Program-made: the position numbers and the translations under genes
Source of the DNA: Uloborus plumipes
Lineage: Eukaryota > Arthropoda > Arachnida > Araneae > Uloboridae
Direction of reading: 5' to 3'
Assembly: GCA_038373865.1 (NCBI GenBank)
Contig: JAXGGA010002188.1
Span: 62,001-126,000, forward strand
Length of the DNA stretch: 64,000 nucleotides
Shown: positions 10,590-23,580 of the stretch, piece after piece
Layout of the letters: every line of letters starts with the position of its first letter
Position numbering within the stretch: position 1 is the first letter of the stretch
Notes under the pieces: generated by a model
Told to the model about the DNA's origin: nothing
The model's input: the letters and a program-made list of their open reading frames with translations, nothing else
The model's database searches: none

Positions 10590-13500
10590 TTGAAAAGCGC
10601 TAGAAACTATAATATATAACTTTTTTTTGTGAAACATACAGTATAAGTACTACCTCAACACTGTTATAGATTATAGTCGTTTTATTGAACATGCAATCAG
10701 CTTTCAATACATTATTTTACATTGTAAAATCTATCACTCCTATATTCATACGTAATATCAAGGTAGCAAAAATATCGAATTAATTAAGAAAATAGGTAAG
10801 AAACACTTGAATATGCAATCCCTATGCTTAAAATATGTATGGAAGCCAAAACGTAACATTAAATGGTGTATGTCATGTAATTCATTGTTTCGGCAGAATC
10901 AAGTAACAAAATATTAGCAAGAACTTTCTTCTTTTTTTATTCTTTAAAAAGTAATTTATAACCAGCCAGAATAAAATTAAATATTAAATGAAAAACGCGA
11001 AATAATTAAAAACTTTGAAAAAATATTTTCAGGTTAAGGTTTTTTTTACAGAAATGTTACACTAAATTTGCGTATGAAAACAAGAAAAAAAACCTTTAAG
11101 TAATTAGAATGTCTGTCTTTACGTCTTTCTTTCAGAGAAAAAACCATTTTCATAAACATATTTCGTGAGAAGGTAAACTATGAAAAAGTTTCTTTAGAAA
11201 TTTTCTAATTTAAATTAATGAATTCTTTAGCAGGAGTTTGATCTTAAATTTCTAAACGTATAAATATTAAAGCGGTTTGGGTTATAATATTCATGAAATT
11301 ACGAAAAGGAAAAAAAAATAGAATATCATTTTCCGATACATTGAAAATATATTTCTATTTTATTTGGCACAATTTACCGCCGGTTTATATTTGATTATTT
11401 GTCTTTATGTTTATTAAATGAATTTAAATTTAGAGCGCAATAAATAACACAGTTTAAAGGAGTTTTCTCGTTTTTGGTTTTGGTTTTATTAAATTTATTG
11501 GCTCAAGATTCTCTTGTTCTTGGAGCAGAAAAATCTAGATTTAAAATCAGATTATGAAGCTTTTTTTTAACTAACGAGAATATTGCAGTTTACAACAAGG
11601 GCTTTTTCTGATACATTAGAAAGCAACAATTCATTAGAGATGGTTTAATTCTTTTACATCATGTGATGTTTATAAATAATGATTATGTTCAAAAGTTACC
11701 TTTTTTCTTACTATTGAACTTGAACGCATTTTTCTGTATTTTTAAAGTAACGAGTTATCTTTCTCTAATTTTAATTTTTTTTGAAAGATTTTATGTTGGA
11801 TTTTTATTATTATTATTATTATTATTTCTACATCAGGAGAAAAATCACATGGTTTTAGGCCTTGTGACCAGAGAGGGGAGCAGTTACAAAGTGTCAAATC
11901 ATCTCTCTCTTGATCAGTGACGTAGCCAAGGGGGGATAGGGGGTCATAACTCTCCCCATGAAACTAGAAAATTACATATATAAACACACATGTAAGGACC
12001 TAAAAATCGCGTTTTTCGACGTTTTATTTTCAAAATTTAAAAATGACATCCCATGAAACATTTCTCTCTACACCATGACTTTTGATCACCATTTCGAGAA
12101 ACTTTAAACATTTCAATTGCACGTGGGACACATACAATATCCTGCAAAGACATCTAGTGGTAACCAATTGAAACTTTACAACTTGCTCTTTTATTCAAGC
12201 TCCGCCACAGAGCTGTAGGGTAGGTCAACTACTCCCAATTCGGTATCGTTATGAAACTTCACCATTATTTTTGAACTACCCTGTTTTTTAAATGCAAACA
12301 TATTTAACGCGTACAAATGACCGGCAACATCTTTCAAATATTTTCGAGGTTTTTGACTTTAGAATTGCTCTTCTTTATAGAATAATTACTTGTTAAATAT
12401 TAAGTTTGGACAACTGAATGGCTTATGAAGTATTTATTATGAATATTTTTGACTTCATTTATCAGATTGCTTTGTTTTGAACACATGTCTATCTCAACCA
12501 ATACACTTATATGAACCAAGTTAGTTCTTATCATCTTTGATTCAATAAAGCTGGATACAGTTCTGTTTTTGGTAATTTGATTCATTAGAGCGACTGATTC
12601 AATTCACTAGTAATTCAATTAACTGGCGTCCACTGCATTTAAAGCGAACACGTAGAATATTCATTAACTATTAAGAATATTTCGACTTATTTTAATACTG
12701 CGTGAAGCTTTTCTCAAAAATTTGTGTACTAAAAAAGGCTCATAATGCGCTAGAAATATTTTCGACTTTATTTATTATTTCCATCAGCATTTTTATGTAT
12801 GTTATCTGTGTAAAATATTCATTAACCTTATCATAAGTATGAAAGCAATTTTTATTGCATTCAGTCTTCCTTTATTATGTCATACGCATGAACATGACAA
12901 TTGCATTAGCTAACTACTTATTTTAATAATAAAAACATTTCAGACTTAGTTCTTTAGTAGGAAATTCTTTACACAAGTCTTATGAGCAAAGTTATTAGAA
13001 GTTTCCTGCAAAATGACTTTTCCTGACGTAATGAAAAGCTTCTATAACTATTATGCATAAAACGTTATGATTCTGTACTTATTATTTACAGTGCTACAAT
13101 CTATCAAGAGACAACGACCTATAGAGATATCGTTCATAAAAAGAACTAGCTCACATTTATGACTATTGATACACGGACCCAACACGCTTTGAAATCACAA
13201 AACCATTATTGTTCTCTCTCCATATTTTTTTATCTCCTTTCAAACGCCCATTTCAAAAATAAACCATCTTCATATTTACTAAAACAAAGCATTTCACAAA
13301 AGAGCATCATACACCTCCTCTTCATTTCTCGATGCAGTATTTTACGTTTATAGACAAGTACTGTGAGGATAAACAAATATACTTTTCAAACTTCATGACG
13401 CGGGGGCTTTTATCTTTCGCCAAGAATCCGTCTTTTGTCGAAAATTATTGTGCGCCTCGCATCGTAACCTTTTATTTCCTCAGAGAATAGCATCTTCTGC

Positions 13501-15589
13501 CCATATCTATCCTCCTACTCCCCCCAAAGGAGGAAGGGATTTTGTATCTTTTATGTCTCACAGACGCAATAAAACCTTCAAGAGCTAATAAGAAATCTGG
13601 AAAAGTACAAAAAGCAGTAAATCCTTGCATATTGAAGTTCAGGAAGATTACTGGTTTAAGAAGGTCAGGGATGTAGTTTCGGTACTTATTTCGACTGAAT
13701 TCGGTAGATCATATTTTTTTTCCTCTTCGTCAATCATGAAATATGTTTCGAAGCGGGTAATTTGGTTCAAGTGAGCCTTAAAATGACTGTTTGGTGTCAG
13801 TTTTATGTTTATAAAACTAGGCACTAATGACTGGGAAGTAGTTCTAGATGTTTATAAAAAAACTTAGAAATGCTAGTCCTAACACAGTTAAAATGCATGA
13901 CATGAAACATTGTTTTTTTTTCCTGTCACGGGAGCTATTTATTCTAAAACATTAATTAGCCAATAGTTAGTTGAACATTTATTTTAGTAAGTTGGGTTAA
14001 AATGAAATATAATTTTAGTGCTATCCTTCCTATTCTATTTGTATGAATTGAGGTATAAAAGTTTGGGCATGTGTCTAAGACTCTATTCTCTGAAAATATA
14101 ACTGGATACCAAATATTTGACTTTATGACCGTTTGTTAGTCATTAAACGATTTGGCAGTGAATGAAAATATCCTATTTTTATGTATCCACAATCTGCGTT
14201 GCCCGGCTTTGCACGGTCTATCTTGAGAATAAAAGTATGAAGCGCTAGGGGGGAAAAAGATGAAAGCGACCAAAAAGCGATTTCGAGAAAAACGAAGAAC
14301 AAAGTTTGATTTCTCGTAGCTCCTTATGTAGTTTTTCAAGTTTTCAAGCACATTTCGGTCGCTTCTCATCTTCCCCCCCCCTTGTTGTTCCACCAGATGA
14401 TACTAGTCCTTCATAGCCCCTAGATAGCGCTAATATCTCGAAATTGACGAAAAAGTGACTTTCATCTTTTTCCCCCCTGGCCCTTTAGTTGTTTCAAGTG
14501 AAGCCTGTCCAAAAGTCTTAATTCGATTAAATTCGATAGCTTGCCGGCACGCAGTACGAAAAATGAATCAACCGTCAAAAAAGTTTTGAATCCCCCCATT
14601 ACAGGAAAATCCTAAAAGCAAAAACAAGAATTTTATTTGTTCACTCCGCAGGAATAAAATGGCAACATATATTTATTCACCTTTTTCTTGTCAATGCTTT
14701 CTTTCACGATCATGCAGGCGACTTTCGATTTCGCAAAACTTCAACGTCGGGCTAAACTTTACGAATTTTTACAGGTCTTCAAAAAAAAATTTCTGGAAAA
14801 AGAAAAAAATACGTGTTTTTGAAATCTTTGAAAGAATCCAGCATAAAAAATTCAGCAAAATCAAAAATGGTGTATATCTAAACACCCCATATCTGCCCGG
14901 TTCTTATAAAACCTGCCCCTTAAGGCGTAAGACATTAGAATTCGTGTCCTTTAAATTGAGACTAGTACAATAAAACAAAGTATCGAAATATTAAAAGAAT
15001 AAATACTTTATACTTCAACATAAACTAAATATATTTTAGGTTAGCAAGGGCACATTAAATTTGTAACTGCAGAGAGGAAGATAACAGCCGAACATAAACT
15101 ACATCTTCCTTATCCAATATAAGGCGGATATTAATGACATTTGAAAATATCCGGAGAAAATTTTAAAGTAGGATTAAAGCTCTCCGAGATCGTTTGCCAA
15201 AGCTTGTTTGAAACATGACTAGACGCGAAGTTTATATCTCTTCATATAAGTTCCATTTCTTTATGATATACTGCGATGAAAAACTTTGAACTAAAATTTA
15301 TGATTCCTTTTTTCTATTTCTTGACATTTTTAGTGAAATATATTTTACTATATTTTTGTTTTATTGTTATGAATAAAAATAAACCTTATTCATACAACAA
15401 ACACATAGCTGTCATACTTTAAATTTGCTGAACTTGTTCTATAGAATTTTTTATAGAATTTTCCTGCTGAACTATTGACAATAAAGGTTTTCATATTTTT
15501 TCTGTTGAACTGAAGACACTGGAAACAAGCATACATTTGTGCTTGCTTCTAAGAAAACTTATGGGAATAATAAAGCTTAAAAATTGTTT
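10590..15589. other. 5-kb AT-rich stretch without a recognised gene
   Basis: It contains a (TTA)n run near 11806-11825. It also has a GC-richer patch at about 14190-14400 with the complement of GTGCAAAGCCGGGCAACG. A 104-codon ATG-started open frame at 14659-14973 has no recognisable motif and A-run-driven Lys/Phe content, so I do not call it. Scattered short frames near 13570-13690 also lack family signals. Confidence 0.55.
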
Positions 15590-15593
15590 TTAA

Positions 15594-16113
15594 CCTATTT
15601 ATGCCTAAGTTTTTTTAAACAATTTTTTAAAACTCATATCTGCTTAAAACTCTTACTTAGAATGGTTTACATACATTTTAGGCATAAAATAGATCGCCGT
15701 TGCCATATTTATTAAGTTATTTAACGTCCTGTTTATGGGACACTAGGCAGATATGTGCACAAAATACGACCTTACTTGACTTTACTTTTGCGAAGTAACA
15801 TGACAGAAGGCATCTGTGATCAATTTTAACCAAATCATTTTAAAATAGTTTAATTTTATGAAAAATAAGTTCGCACAAAAAAAACTTACTTTCTGTGGCT
15901 ACCCATGCTGGATCGTTGCTTAACGGATTTGTCTGAAAATAGCTGTTAATAAATAAACTCTGATGTCCAAATAGTGGCTCTAACTGGTTTTCTCAAGAAG
16001 AAGGACTATTTAACTTGTGAAAAACAGCTTTAGTAAAATGATATACCCATTACAGGTTTTTGTATGCAGTAACTAACAAGCGTCCCGTTTTTAGGCTACT
16101 GGGCATAAATGGG
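15594..16113 (-). mobile_element. piggyBac-type MITE, copy 1 (TTAA target)
   Basis: It is flanked by TTAA (15590-15593) and CTAA (16114-16117, decayed). The ends are CCTATTTATGCCTA and TGGGCATAAATGGG. This is the same ~520-bp sequence as 20328-20845 in reverse orientation. TTAA duplication and CC(C)-starting ends are hallmarks of piggyBac elements. There is no transposase, so it is a non-autonomous derivative. Confidence 0.85.
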
Positions 16114-16236
16114 CTAAGTTATATGTGTCAGTTATATGTGTAATGGCTATTATAATGATACAAAAATTCCATCTTGTATCAGTGATGTATTTCACTGAGC
16201 CGGCAATTTTACTCTATTGCATTATAACCTAACTCT

Positions 16237-16500
16237 AATTGAATCGTTTATTTCGAAAAGGTAACATCTCTATTTTGATCTCCTCTGTCTCTTTAGAAAA
16301 TTAAACAGCGCACGGTTATATTTTTGAATGTCATAATCAATGAAAAAATGCCTTTCGTTAAGTACACAATTACTGCAATAATTTACCAAATAACCATTGA
16401 TTATGACATTCAAAAATATAACCGTGCGCTGTTTAATTTTCTAAAGAGACAGAGGAGATCAAAATAGAGATGTTACCTTTTCGAAATAAACGATTCAATT
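16237..16500. repeat. 264-bp foldback palindrome
   Basis: Two complementary 106-nt arms (16237-16342 and 16395-16500) that look perfect by eye enclose a 52-nt loop. The outer edge reads AATTGAATCGTTTATTTCG. I see no convincing target-site duplication. Near-perfect arms imply recent formation or a replication product. It would extrude as a long hairpin. Confidence 0.9.
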
Positions 16501-17177
16501 ATACCCAACTGAAATTTTACCAAACTCCAACTATATCCTAACTTTGACTCTCAAAGTAAAAACGGTCTACTTTAATTACTTTGCCTGCGCATTTTAATTA
16601 CGTGCACCTTACTCTTGTGTCGAAACTTAATGATATTAAGGAATAAACCATCCTAAATACAGGTATATTTTATTGGTTATATTGAGCACATCAGCATGCA
16701 TACATGTTAAAGTTATGTAGTGAAAATTCATAGTTCAAATGCAAAACTTATGATTCACCCAAGTAAAAAACTAAATACTTGTGGTGATTGCTTATATCAT
16801 TAACGTCTGTTCCAAGAACCGATGAGGCGTTAAGAGCTAAAGTGAATCGAGTCCATGAACGACTTGTTCCAATTTATTTCTGAACACCTTGTTTAACACA
16901 TAATGATTTGTGGTGTTTTTTGTGGCATTCAGAGCTGAATTGGGTTGAGTCATTCATGGTCTTTATCCACTTAAGTTTTCAACATTTTGTTCAACACAAA
17001 ACAGTTGGGACGTTATGTGTGGCTTTCAGAGCTTATCTGGATCCAGTCACTTATGGATGTGATCCACTCAAGCTCTGAACGCCTCATGTATGAAGAAATC
17101 AAATCATATTTCCTCCAGTCCTAGAACAAATAGTTAAAAAAAATTTGTTCTTGGAAAAAAATTCTTGCAATTATACT
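16501..17177. other. AT-rich stretch without a recognised gene
   Basis: Nothing assignable. Words such as GTTCAACAC and CACTTAAG(C/T)T recur between 16860 and 17090, suggesting a degraded local repeat. Confidence 0.5.
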
Positions 17178-19288
17178 TAAGAGCAAGAATCTGAGAAACT
17201 GTCACGCCTAGCATTATGAGGTAATTCATGACCTCTCAGATTTTCTCCCAAAAATTACCAAATGTTTATTATCTTATTGAAAGACCAAATCCAGAATGTT
17301 TTGCTTTAAAGTTGAGTTGTTTAGTTTTTATGGACCCCTAAAGGTGAAGGTGCGGCATCAAAAATTAAGCGGATTTTCAAGACATGGAAGTTGCTGTGAG
17401 CCAAAACTCTTAACAGGAACTGTTGAACTTCAATTTTCTTTTTATATATGGAATATAAAAGGTTGAAACTTTACAAAATGAATGTTAAATTTGTGGTAAG
17501 TTGTTCCCGTAAGGTCAGTGAAGGCACTCAAAACCAGGGCTGCGGAGTCGGAGTCGGAGTCGGAGTCGAAGAGTCGGAGTCGGAGTCGAAGAGTCGGAGT
17601 CGGACTGATTTTGGACCAAAGGAGTCGGAGTCGGAGTCGCTGAAAAACATGTCGACTCTGACTCCGACTCCGACCACCTCCGATTTGGATGAAATTTTAT
17701 AGAGGCAAAAACATATCTTTGAAACTAACAAATACAAATTTTCAGCGTCCAATATCCAAATCCTAAGCATCTAGGATCATCAAAAAGGGCTTCAAAATGG
17801 CGGGTCTGCTTTGTGAAACGAAATGCTATGTTTGGGCTTATGCAAGTGAATAAAAAATATTTGCAGCAAAAATGCAATGTGTTAAAATAAAGTCTGGCCA
17901 TTTAACACGAAAAGGATTAGTTTTGTACGGAATCAAATGACAAGAGCGGCACTTATCTTTTGCTCTGGAGAAAATGAACTTTTTGAGAGGTCACAATGAC
18001 TTCCCATGACCTCCAACTGGGATACCCCAGCTTGCTACCCCCCCCCCCTAAAGTGAGTCCTGGCTACGACCATGAATAAAAATGAAACTTTTAAAATGGA
18101 CTTAATATTTCAACCTTTGTTTAGGGTCTTTCCCTCTTCACATTTGAGTGAAAAAATAATAATAATAAAAAAAAGCAGGAGTCGGGAGTCGGAGTCGGAG
18201 TCGGAAGTTTTAAAATCCCGGAGTCGGAGTCGACCATTTTTCCTCCGACTCCGCAGCCCTGCTCAAAACAAGGCATTTTTGACGTTTTTTAGCGTTTTTG
18301 AGGTCCAAAAACAGCTTGTACATTCCAGCTGGCACGGCAAAAGTAGTGTCGTTTGAAAGACCAGTGTAAGCACTTTAATATAATGTATAAATAACCGAGG
18401 AAAGTTCAACGTGCTTTTAGTTGCGTAAGGCCGAAATATGAAAAATGTCATATTTTACCGATATTCAAACGGTCATAACTTCCTCTGCCAACAACATATT
18501 GAAATATTTTTTTTGCCAATGTCATACCCTATTCTTTGTCTTAACAGAACAGTTGAGCCCTTTGAGGCGAAATGCGAAAAATTTTTTTACAAAAAATGCA
18601 CAGGAAAAAATACATTTCTTGTAAAAATGTTTTTCACTTTTCGCCTTAACGGACTCAACTGTTCTATTAAGACAAAGAATAGAGTATGACATTGGCAAAA
18701 AAAAATATTTCAATATGTTGTTGGCAGAGGAAGTTATGACCGTTTGAATATCGGTAAAATATGACATTTTTCATATTTCGGCCTTACGCAACTGAAAGCA
18801 CGTTGAACTTTCCTCGGTTATTTATACATTATTTTAAAGTGCTTACACTGGTCTTTCAAACGACACTACTTTTGTCGTGCCAACTGAAATGTACAAGCTA
18901 TTTTTAGACCTCAAAAACGCTAAAAAACGTCAAAAATGGCTTGTTTTGAGGGCCTTCACTGACCTTACGGCAACAACTTACCACAAATTTAACATTTATT
19001 TTGTAAAGTTTCAACGTTCTATATTCCATATACAAAAAGAAAATTGGAGTTCAACAGTTCCTGTTAAGAGTTTTGGCTCACAGCAACTTCCATGTCTTGA
19101 AAATCCGCTTAATTTTTGATGCCGCACCTTCACTTTTAGGGGTCCATAAAACTAAACAACTCAACTTTAGAGAAAAACATTCTGGATTTGGTCTTTCAAT
19201 AAGATAATAAACATTTGGTAATTTTTTGGAAAAAATCTGAGACGTCATGGATCACAGGCGTGACACTCTCTCAGATTCTTGCTCTTAA
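17178..19288. mobile_element. Large foldback element (~1.38 kb before insertion)
   Basis: The left end TTAAGAGCAAGAATCTGAG is the complement of the right end CTCAGATTCTTGCTCTTAA. The two halves remain complementary inward to a centre near 18,600, giving arms of roughly 690 bp. Mirrored open frames at 18438-18689 (+) and 18522-18767 (-) are a by-product of this symmetry. The left arm is interrupted by a hAT-type MITE (17535-18261) absent from the right arm. No transposase is visible. Confidence 0.88.
17535..18261. mobile_element. hAT-type MITE with perfect 8-bp duplication
   Basis: The ends CAGGGCTGCGGAGTCGGAGT and its complement are flanked on both sides by CTCAAAAC (17527-17534 and 18262-18269). 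An 8-bp duplication plus CAGGG termini is typical of hAT transposons. The GGAGTC hexamer repeats extend from both ends inward and create spurious Ser/Glu/Arg-rich frames. The interior (about 17975-18060) resembles the right end of the hAT MITE at 51849-52137 (GAGGTCA..TGAC.TCCC.TGACCTC). It has no transposase. Confidence 0.92.
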
Positions 19289-20323
19289 TTTTCAACAATA
19301 AATATGTATTATATTCCGGAAATAGGCTTAAATGTGCACATAATACCAGACATTGATAATATTCAATTGTTGCAAGTAATATTCTCCAACGGACAATCAT
19401 TCTCCTTCAACTACCTAGAGTTCATCTATGCAAGATTAACTCCATAAACGAATTCCATTTCTAGAATACACTATTCCAAGAATTCTAGTAAAGTAGTACC
19501 CTGAATTTTCGCTTAGATTTAAGCTTTTCTGTGCATTTTGGCGGAATCCGTACTTTTGCCATAATAGATTTTCGATTAGGGTTCGATTTCAAGCAAACGT
19601 AATCTCTGATGTTATAAAAAGTTTCTTTTCCTAAGAATTTATCTTTTACTTTTTTACGAAAGAGATCTCTTTTCGTTTACTACAATATAAGGAAAAGTAG
19701 AAACCAATTTCTTACATTTATTGCTTCAATTTTTTCACAGAAGTAAGAGCTATGATTAAAACGTTCCTTAAAAACACAATGCTACTCTTAAAGTTGATGC
19801 TTTTACATAACTTTTTATGCAATTCAGGTGAAAAATATGAAATTAATAAGACATAATGACACAAAGATTGCCTAAAAGGATTACTAAAAACTAATTTCGT
19901 CATGTCTTTGAGTGATGTAAACAATAAAAAGACAGATAGGTCCGTGCATAAAAATGTCTATCAAAGCTTCCAACTTTTTTCTTGATCACGTTAAGCTGAG
20001 CTTTACAAAGGCGGAACCAGAAATGTTTCAAATTAGGGGGGTATTTATTTTTATTACTTACCCTTTACTACATATCCTGGTTTTAAAATATTGAATGTTT
20101 CGAACTTCAATCCCGAAATGATTCCGGAGGGCACCAAATCTCCCTTTTACTAGCATCAGAAACAATCCAAAAATTTGTTTTTTGAACTTCCATATCGGAA
20201 ATTTGCACAAGGAAAATCTCTCAAGGGATCATCCCCATCCTTTGTATCTGTCCCTGAGCTTTAACAATTAAAATTTCTTACTTTCATTACTAGCTCACTT
20301 CCAACTCCATTAGCAACTGGTTG
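19289..20323. other. AT-rich stretch without a recognised gene
   Basis: No repeat, RNA or protein signal recognised. Confidence 0.6.
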
Positions 20324-20327
20324 TTAA

Positions 20328-20845
20328 CCCATTTATGCCCAGTAGCCTAAAAACGGAATGCTTGTTAGTTACTGCATACAAAAAACCTGTAATGGGTATA
20401 TCCTTTTACTAAAGCTGCTTTTCACAAGTTAAATAGTCCTCCTTGAGAAAACCAGTTAGAGCCACTATTTGGACATCAGAGTTTATTTATTGACAGCTAT
20501 TTTCAGACAAATAAGTCAAGCAACAATCCAGCATGGGTAGCCACAGAAAGTAAGTTCTTTTTGCGAACTTATTTTTCATAAAATGAAACTATTTTAAAAT
20601 GATTTGCTTAAAATTGATCACAGATGCCTTCTGTAATGTTACTTTGCAAAAGTAAAGTCAAGTAAGATCGTATTTTGCTCACATATCTGCAAAATATCCC
20701 ATAACTAGGACGTTAAATAACTTATTGAATATGGCAACAGCGAACTGGTTTAAGCATAAAATGGGTGTAAACCATTAAAGTAAGAGTTTTAAACAGATAA
20801 AAACTGAAAAAAAAATGTTTAAAAAAAAACTTGGGCATAAATGGG
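20328..20845 (+). mobile_element. piggyBac-type MITE, copy 2 (TTAA target)
   Basis: Perfect TTAA flanks (20324-20327 and 20846-20849) and a 14-bp terminal inverted repeat, CCCATTTATGCCCA. The interior matches 15594-16113 in inverse orientation. The intact flanks and termini make this the better preserved copy. It has no coding capacity. Confidence 0.92.
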
Positions 20846-20849
20846 TTAA

Positions 20850-23576
20850 TTTTTATGCTACATGTTAAGTCCAGAACTGTGAAATACTGTGAAAATCAAC
20901 TTTAATTATTTCTTTAAAACTTACAAAAGACAGGCTGACAGACACAGGATACAGATTACAAAATTTGTTTACCCGTCTAACTATTTTGCTCATTTCTCAG
21001 TACTGACTTTTAAGTCACGATTTTTTTTAATGAAATTTAATTGTTGCAAAAATTCAATTTTATGGGCTGCTTTTTAAAATATGCACACATTTGTTTGATA
21101 AAAAAAAGTGCATGAAAATTATTTGGTTAGTTTTCAAATTTCTGATCTTGGAAAGACTGAAATTCTACAGCTGCCCCTATATAAACATAGTTCTATTCTT
21201 ATGTACTTTCTTCTCTTTACACTAGACCAATTTGTTTTGATAAGGAAAGCGATTTTGAGTTAAGAGCTTTAACAGGTTTTCCTTAGAGATGTCAAACATT
21301 TCTCCGGCTTAAAGGGTACACTTGAAAACGAGCTTTAAAATGTGTCTGACAATTGTGCTTCTAATAGGGCGTGAAAGTTGATTTATTTTAGGGAAAACAA
21401 AACTAAATTTCAAAAACAATTTCTATCAACATGCTATTTTTTTTATTGAATTTATTATGTCCATGATTTGTATCTACATGTATCGGTAGTTTCGTAACAA
21501 ACTATGCTTCAATAATTTTGTAATTATTACGCAACTAAGTGAAAATACACAGTCCCTGACACAGCCCCCTGTCATGATTTATCAAAAAAAAAAAAAAAAA
21601 AAACACAAACTTCAATTGGCCGCCTTTCGAACCAAAGTAATAGATTCATTTCCAGAGTAATATAATTAAACGAACATTTCTAAAAAAACATACCCGGACA
21701 GATTCTGTATGGAAAATGACGAGTTTACAGAAAATGGTCTATAACAACGTACGTAAAAATTCGACGCATTATCTAAAATCAGATAGTTCAGTACTATTTT
21801 TTCTTTAAAAATTTGGTAGCATTTATTAGTACAACAACAACAATGTTTAGCTGAAATTAATTAATTATTTTTTTTCTTAAATGTAGAGTATTTTATCATA
21901 CATACTCTTGGGTACATAAAAATGATGGTAAATTTTTCTTTTTTTTCTGAAGTGGGGAATATATTTATGAATTAGGTTGGTGTAACACCGAAAAGCGTTC
22001 TAGAAAAGCTTGTACCAGATGTAAAAATCTGCGTAAATTAGCTGAATACGAACAGAGCATCTGTGAATGCAACTATGCTAAAGTTAAAAGTTAATGCACT
22101 ATGCTTTTCAGAAATTTCCGTCAAACTAGGAAGACCAACTTAACCATTCTTACGCACATTTTTTCTTCCGTTCGTTTCATTTTTCGAGTTACATTCGTTA
22201 GGTAATCTGCATGCATTAATTATACAATCCCTATTATATTTAATGACTTTCCGTTCAACTTGTGAATTTTCACCTCACTGACATAAACTAGTACTCACTT
22301 TGACACGAATTTAACTCAATTTGTCTTCCGCTGATTTAGACTGATATTCATTTCAATTTGTGAATGAGTTCAAGTCCCCTTTGATAATTTAGACTAGTTT
22401 CGGCATTGATGTATTGTGCTCTGGTACGGTTATATCTTTAAGTGCTTATATCCTTTGAAACATCAAATGCAATGTTTCTCTCTTGCTGAAGGAAGTACAT
22501 GTCTAAGAGTTACGCTTGACATAAAATAATCAGATTTGTTTGGAAAACAAACGAATCGTTGTTACTTTTAAAACGAAAATTAATTTACCTTTTTGTCTCA
22601 CTTACCCTAGTAGATTACATACGTTACGGCAAAAGAATGAAATCGTTCAGTTCGTTTATCAGACAGCCAATTTGCGGTTTGACCAACATTGCTGTAAACT
22701 TATAATGGCCAATATACGATCTTTTCTTGATTTCAAGCTTTGACCGGCCAACTCTTGGAGTGGCGTAGGACAATTGGACAAAGTAGGAACAAATAAATCA
22801 AGATCAGATCGTTTTACACAGTTTACACTGTCAAAAATGCAATATTTATAATCTAAGTACTTCTGTGTGTGTGCGTTGTGTAGTTTGTTTCATTTATTTT
22901 TATTAAAGCATAACTGTTTCAGAAACGAGTTCAAATATAAGTGACCACAGCACAGACATATACAGTAACAATATGACAGTTCGAAGAAGATTAGATTTGC
23001 GCTCTTTAAATGACGTCCACTATTGGAAAAATGGTCAATCTACTATTATCACTTCGGGATTTGGCCAAGGGTTTCCATCTTTTTCTCGAAACAGGCAGCA
23101 AAATTTCAATATACAATAACAATTGCAAGTACTTCGGACTTTGGCCTAATCTCTTAGCGGAAACGTGATTTGACTCGCCTATTCGCGAACTGGCCGAATT
23201 TCAGGCTTTGGATTTAATATAGAACTTTTCTCTGATTAATGTTAGATCATACCTTAAATTTTACTTTTTAGAATATCGCGGAGAATCTTTTGTGTGTCTT
23301 TCAACGGAAAATTTGTAAGCGATGTATGCAGCAGGTCTACAGACCTATATTTCGCAGCAGTTAGTCTTCGATACATGCTTCCAATTGCAAAAAACAGTCA
23401 ATAGCAGTGAGAAGCAAAGAGATGTAAGTAGCAATATAGAAAATTTGAAGATGTTTAGCATTAATTGTATAGTAGGAGAACCTTTCATCCATTGTGGGGC
23501 AAAATTTGGACCTAGTGCTAATATATAACACACACGATTAAAAAAAATCAATGAAAACCTACCTAGGGTCTGATAT
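20850..23576. other. 2.7-kb AT-rich stretch without a recognised gene
   Basis: An A-run of about 19 lies near 21585. No frame between 20889 and 23551 shows a family motif, and most lack an ATG start or contain low-complexity residues. Confidence 0.55.
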
Positions 23577-23580
23577 TTAA

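Noticed and set aside
14659..14973. 104-residue ATG-started frame
   Set aside because: No motif, no homologous pattern recognised, and residue use follows A-runs; no intron or promoter context supports a gene.
17448..18356. Ser/Glu/Arg-rich frames on both strands
   Set aside because: They come from GGAGTC hexamer arrays at the ends of a hAT MITE.
18438..18767. Pair of mirrored 80-residue frames
   Set aside because: Produced by the symmetry of the foldback element.
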